A DNA stretch of 46,627 nt from Gemmatimonadota bacterium (GTDB taxonomy: Bacteria; Gemmatimonadota; Gemmatimonadetes; Gemmatimonadales; GWC2-71-9): positions 43,574 to 90,200 of the forward strand of contig QHUS01000070.1 of the NCBI GenBank assembly GCA_003222035.1, in the 5' to 3' direction. Below, one piece after another: positions 45,201 through 46,627 of this stretch. The translations under genes and the position numbers were made by a program. The number at the start of each line of letters is the position of its first letter. Positions within the stretch are counted from its first letter, which is position 1. Under the pieces are notes generated by a model that was not told where the DNA came from, did no database searches, and saw only the letters and a program-made list of their open reading frames with translations.

Positions 45201-45671
45201 CGCGCCGCGCTTGACGAGTGCGGCCTGCCCGCGCGACGTGAGCAACACGTCCACGCCGACGTCGTACAGCACGGCGCTCAACACGGCGCCGACGGTCAGG
45301 TTCGCTGCGCCGAACGTGACGCGGGTGTCGAGCGGCACCACGGCGGCGCTGTAGGTGAGACGGAGGCCGGCCCGCTCGGCGATGGTCGACAGCGCGTCCG
45401 CGAGGGACACGTCGTGCAGGTCGAGCGAGATCTGCTTCCGGAACACGGCAGCGTTGCTCGCGTCGGTCCAACGCGGAGATTCGACCCCCCCGCGGTCGCC
45501 GGACCGTGAGCTCGCGGCCGCGAGAAAGCGCGGGCCAGAGGCAGCCAGCGCCCCCCTCCCTCCCTCAGGCGAGTCCTGCCCCTGCGCTACTCGGACTCCG
45601 ACACCAGCGAACGCCGCGACGATGACGGTGACGGCAATCCACTGATACCGTGCGTTGGCTTCGCTGTGCAT
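42213..45671 (-). CDS. SusC/RagA TonB-dependent receptor with STN domain
   Basis: A 1152-residue outer-membrane transporter. It has a signal peptide, then an STN (secretin/TonB N-terminal) domain (about 75-150: KQISLDLHDVSLADALSTIAERAGLRLTY), a carboxypeptidase-regulatory-like beta domain (about 165-250), the TonB-box/linker region before GAVSSVTADQV, a plug (VQVVSSSGQPGAGTMVRIRGGNS, YVIDGVPV) and a 22-strand barrel ending in an aromatic residue. The STN domain fits control by the FecR-type anti-sigma encoded 19 bases upstream. SusCD pairs bring in glycan oligomers. Confidence 0.96.
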   Translation of the reverse strand: MHSEANARYQWIAVTVIVAAFAGVGVRVAQGQDSPEGGRGALAASGPRFLAAASSRSGDRGGVESPRWTDASNAAVFRKQISLDLHDVSLADALSTIAERAGLRLTYSAAVVPLDTRVTFGAANLTVGAVLSAVLYDVGVDVLLTSRGQAALVKRGALDGFQGGTVTGRVTDSLSGQGIAVATVSVVGTSLSARSAEDGAYRIPDVPVGEHTVKVVRIGYRPVTKPVTVLPDQEATVDFALTPQATQLEEVVAIGYGTTERRELTGAVSSVTADQVASAPVTSVDEALLGRAAGVQVVSSSGQPGAGTMVRIRGGNSISAGNDPLYVIDGVPVTTDLQAGVPGTILGEGMRGLNPISALNPNDVESIEVLKDASAGAIYGARAANGVVLITTKHGRAGQNAVSFSSYYGIQEVRSSLPLMDATQFANMVNTAYANAGQAPFYTDSAIATFGRGTDWQGAVFRTAPMSSYDLSVSGGDGGTRYYLSGGLLKNDGVVIGSDLNRGSFRLNLDRTVSGRFRVGSRLAMSRSHALVLPNGGAASVMLDALTAPPTLPVTEASGEYFTGVNPLTGRPFTNPVATANLLTNEERDTRVIGNVFAEFDIRDGLTFHSTAGGDFLNSVQDYYSPATVLPGLNTAGQGSRGESETLSWTFENTLGYQHRFGTLHSLDAVGGVTLQRTNTAQIAGSSQTFLTDALGVNGLGTAKTFVSVSTPAPHSSLLSYFARARWGVAEKYFFTLSGRVDGSSKFGTDHRYAFFPAAGFAWRASEEDFVKRLGVFTDFKLRASYGRTGNQDIGNYSSLALLGSTVTVLGGSRAIGFAPDSLANPDLKWETTDGVDVGVDAAVLQSRVSLTADYYHKKTNDLLYYVPVPTTSGFSTSLQNIGSLENRGFELSVSTVNLTGALGWQSTLNIAWNRNKVLSLGPDTILLGADQYVGGGAHQNPTVLKVGEPINSFYGWVYAGMQNGQPVYKDLDGDGVITSADRTIIGNAEPKYTGGFDNRFTFHNFELAVFLQWSVGNKIYNINRSLLTAAGGTANQLQDVATGGPGIPDPKIGNTFESTESNLFVEDGSYLRGKNIRLGYNVPATWLRSIHLQAMTHLQLYVSAQNFFTVTDYTGYDPEISEYATTNLAQGIDYGTYPQVRQITFGLTAGF

Positions 45672-45690
45672 GTTTGACCTCCCGTTTTCG

Positions 45691-46627
45691 CTATGGTGCG
45701 CGTTGCAGCGTCGAGATCGTCACCGAGCGACCCACCCAGTCGTAGCGGGCGCCGACGGCGGCGGTGATGAGGGTGAGAACCTGCGCGACCGGCTCGTCGC
45801 GGTATGACCCGGTGACGGGCCGCCCGGCCAGCTCGGGATCCGCGACCCGGACGTCGAGATCGTACCAGCGGCCGAGCGCCCGCGCCGCCTCGCCGAGCGG
45901 CAGGTCCACAAAAACCAAACGCCCGCGGGTCCACGCGACTTCGTCGGTTACATTGGCGTTGCGCAGGACGCGCACGGCGCCGGTCCGCAGCCGGGTGGCG
46001 ACCTGACCCGCCCGCAATGCGGTCCCCGCGAGCGCCACCGCACCCTGGACCACCGCGACACGCTCGCGGGAGGCGTCGGCGTAGGCCCGGACGCTGAAGG
46101 CGGTGCCGATATCGCTGATCGCGCCGCCTGCGGTGTGCACGACGAAGGGCATGGTGGCGTCGTGCACGACACGGAAGTACGCCTCCCCCTCGAGGTAGAC
46201 ATCCCGCGCACCGCGGCCGAACGTCACGGACGCGCGCAAGCGCGTGTCCGCGTTGAGCGTGATTTCCGTGCCGTCGAGCAGTCGAAGCAGGGCGCGCCGG
46301 CCACGCGGGGTCGCGTACTCCCGCATGGCGGGCGCCTCGGCAACCGGGCGCGACGTCCGGCTCAGCCACCACGCGCCACCTGCTCCGAGCACCGCGATGA
46401 CGATCCCCGCCGCCAAGCCATGAACTTTCCATCGAATGCGGGAAGGCGACCGCCGCCGCGTGAAGCTGGACCACGCGCGGTCAGCATCGTACGGAGCGCC
46501 GAGCTGCTCAGCTTCGACTACCCACGCGGCCCGTAGTGCCTCGAGGGCGGCCCGGCGCTCGGGATCGGCGCCGACCCAGCGCTCGACCACCGCGCGCTCC
46601 GCGGGTAGCGCGCTCCCGTCGAGATAG
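45691..46627 (-). CDS. FecR-family anti-sigma regulator (5' partial)
   Basis: A membrane regulator that senses loading of the SusC receptor and controls an ECF sigma factor. The visible part has an N-terminal cytoplasmic helical segment (YLDGSALPAERAVVERWV, continuing off the window), a membrane helix (GIVIAVLGAGGAWWL), the FecR domain (RLLDGTEITLNADTRL, VYLEGEAYFRVVHD) and a C-terminal STN-like domain. The frame is open to base 46627, so the GTG at 46590 is not the true start. The matching sigma gene should lie just outside the window. Confidence 0.93.
   Translation of the reverse strand, partial: YLDGSALPAERAVVERWVGADPERRAALEALRAAWVVEAEQLGAPYDADRAWSSFTRRRSPSRIRWKVHGLAAGIVIAVLGAGGAWWLSRTSRPVAEAPAMREYATPRGRRALLRLLDGTEITLNADTRLRASVTFGRGARDVYLEGEAYFRVVHDATMPFVVHTAGGAISDIGTAFSVRAYADASRERVAVVQGAVALAGTALRAGQVATRLRTGAVRVLRNANVTDEVAWTRGRLVFVDLPLGEAARALGRWYDLDVRVADPELAGRPVTGSYRDEPVAQVLTLITAAVGARYDWVGRSVTISTLQRAP

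Overview
The window is a dense, high-G+C bacterial chromosome segment with 38 protein-coding genes and one tRNA. No stretch over 300 bases lacks a gene. Most neighbours overlap by 4 bases (ATGA, GTGA or TTGA), so the genes sit in long operons. Menaquinone made through futalosine, a full Kdo/Lpt set (so a diderm with lipopolysaccharide), a SusC/SusD pair with FecR, and frequent GTG, TTG and possibly CTG starts suggest Gemmatimonadota or a close relative. This assignment is inferred from gene content and style, not from a marker gene.

Bases 1-7696 (+): futalosine genes mqnE (5' end missing), mqnA and mqnC; purE; ispF; a DedA membrane protein; xerD; a 90-residue unknown; an Fpg-type DNA glycosylase; a thioesterase; and a pabA/trpG amidotransferase. 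Bases 7771-17075 (+): an envelope operon running kdsB, pyrG, kdsA, kdsC, kdsD, lptC, an lptA-like gene, lptB and rpoN. It makes CMP-Kdo and supplies parts of the LPS export machine. The lptA-like gene is broken in frame at a run of nine G. LptB carries an unrecognised extra N-terminal region of about 145 residues.

Bases 17072-27251 form a glycan region on both strands: a polyprenyl-phosphate-type GT2, a hexapeptide-repeat acyltransferase (-), a polysaccharide deacetylase, a GT4 (-), a methyltransferase, a YbhN-like membrane protein, a YfhO-family membrane protein, a DPM1-like GT2 and dapF. YbhN, YfhO and DPM1 overlap one another and may form a lipid-linked extracytoplasmic glycosylation module.

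Bases 27326-36472 are all on the minus strand. Read in transcription order they are a DUF512 radical SAM protein, der, plsY, gpsA, a MerR-type regulator, a GT2, surE, pcm, a second DedA protein, acylphosphatase, apt, tRNA-Arg(CCU), a large hairpin and a TPR membrane protein. Bases 36560-46627 hold a secreted TPR protein (-), a patatin-like lipase (+), and a minus-strand glycan-uptake locus: FecR anti-sigma (cut by the window end), SusC, SusD and a GH30 glycoside hydrolase.

Short G-rich or palindromic repeats recur at gene ends and between genes, and poly-G tracts of 9 to 10 bases lie inside several reading frames.
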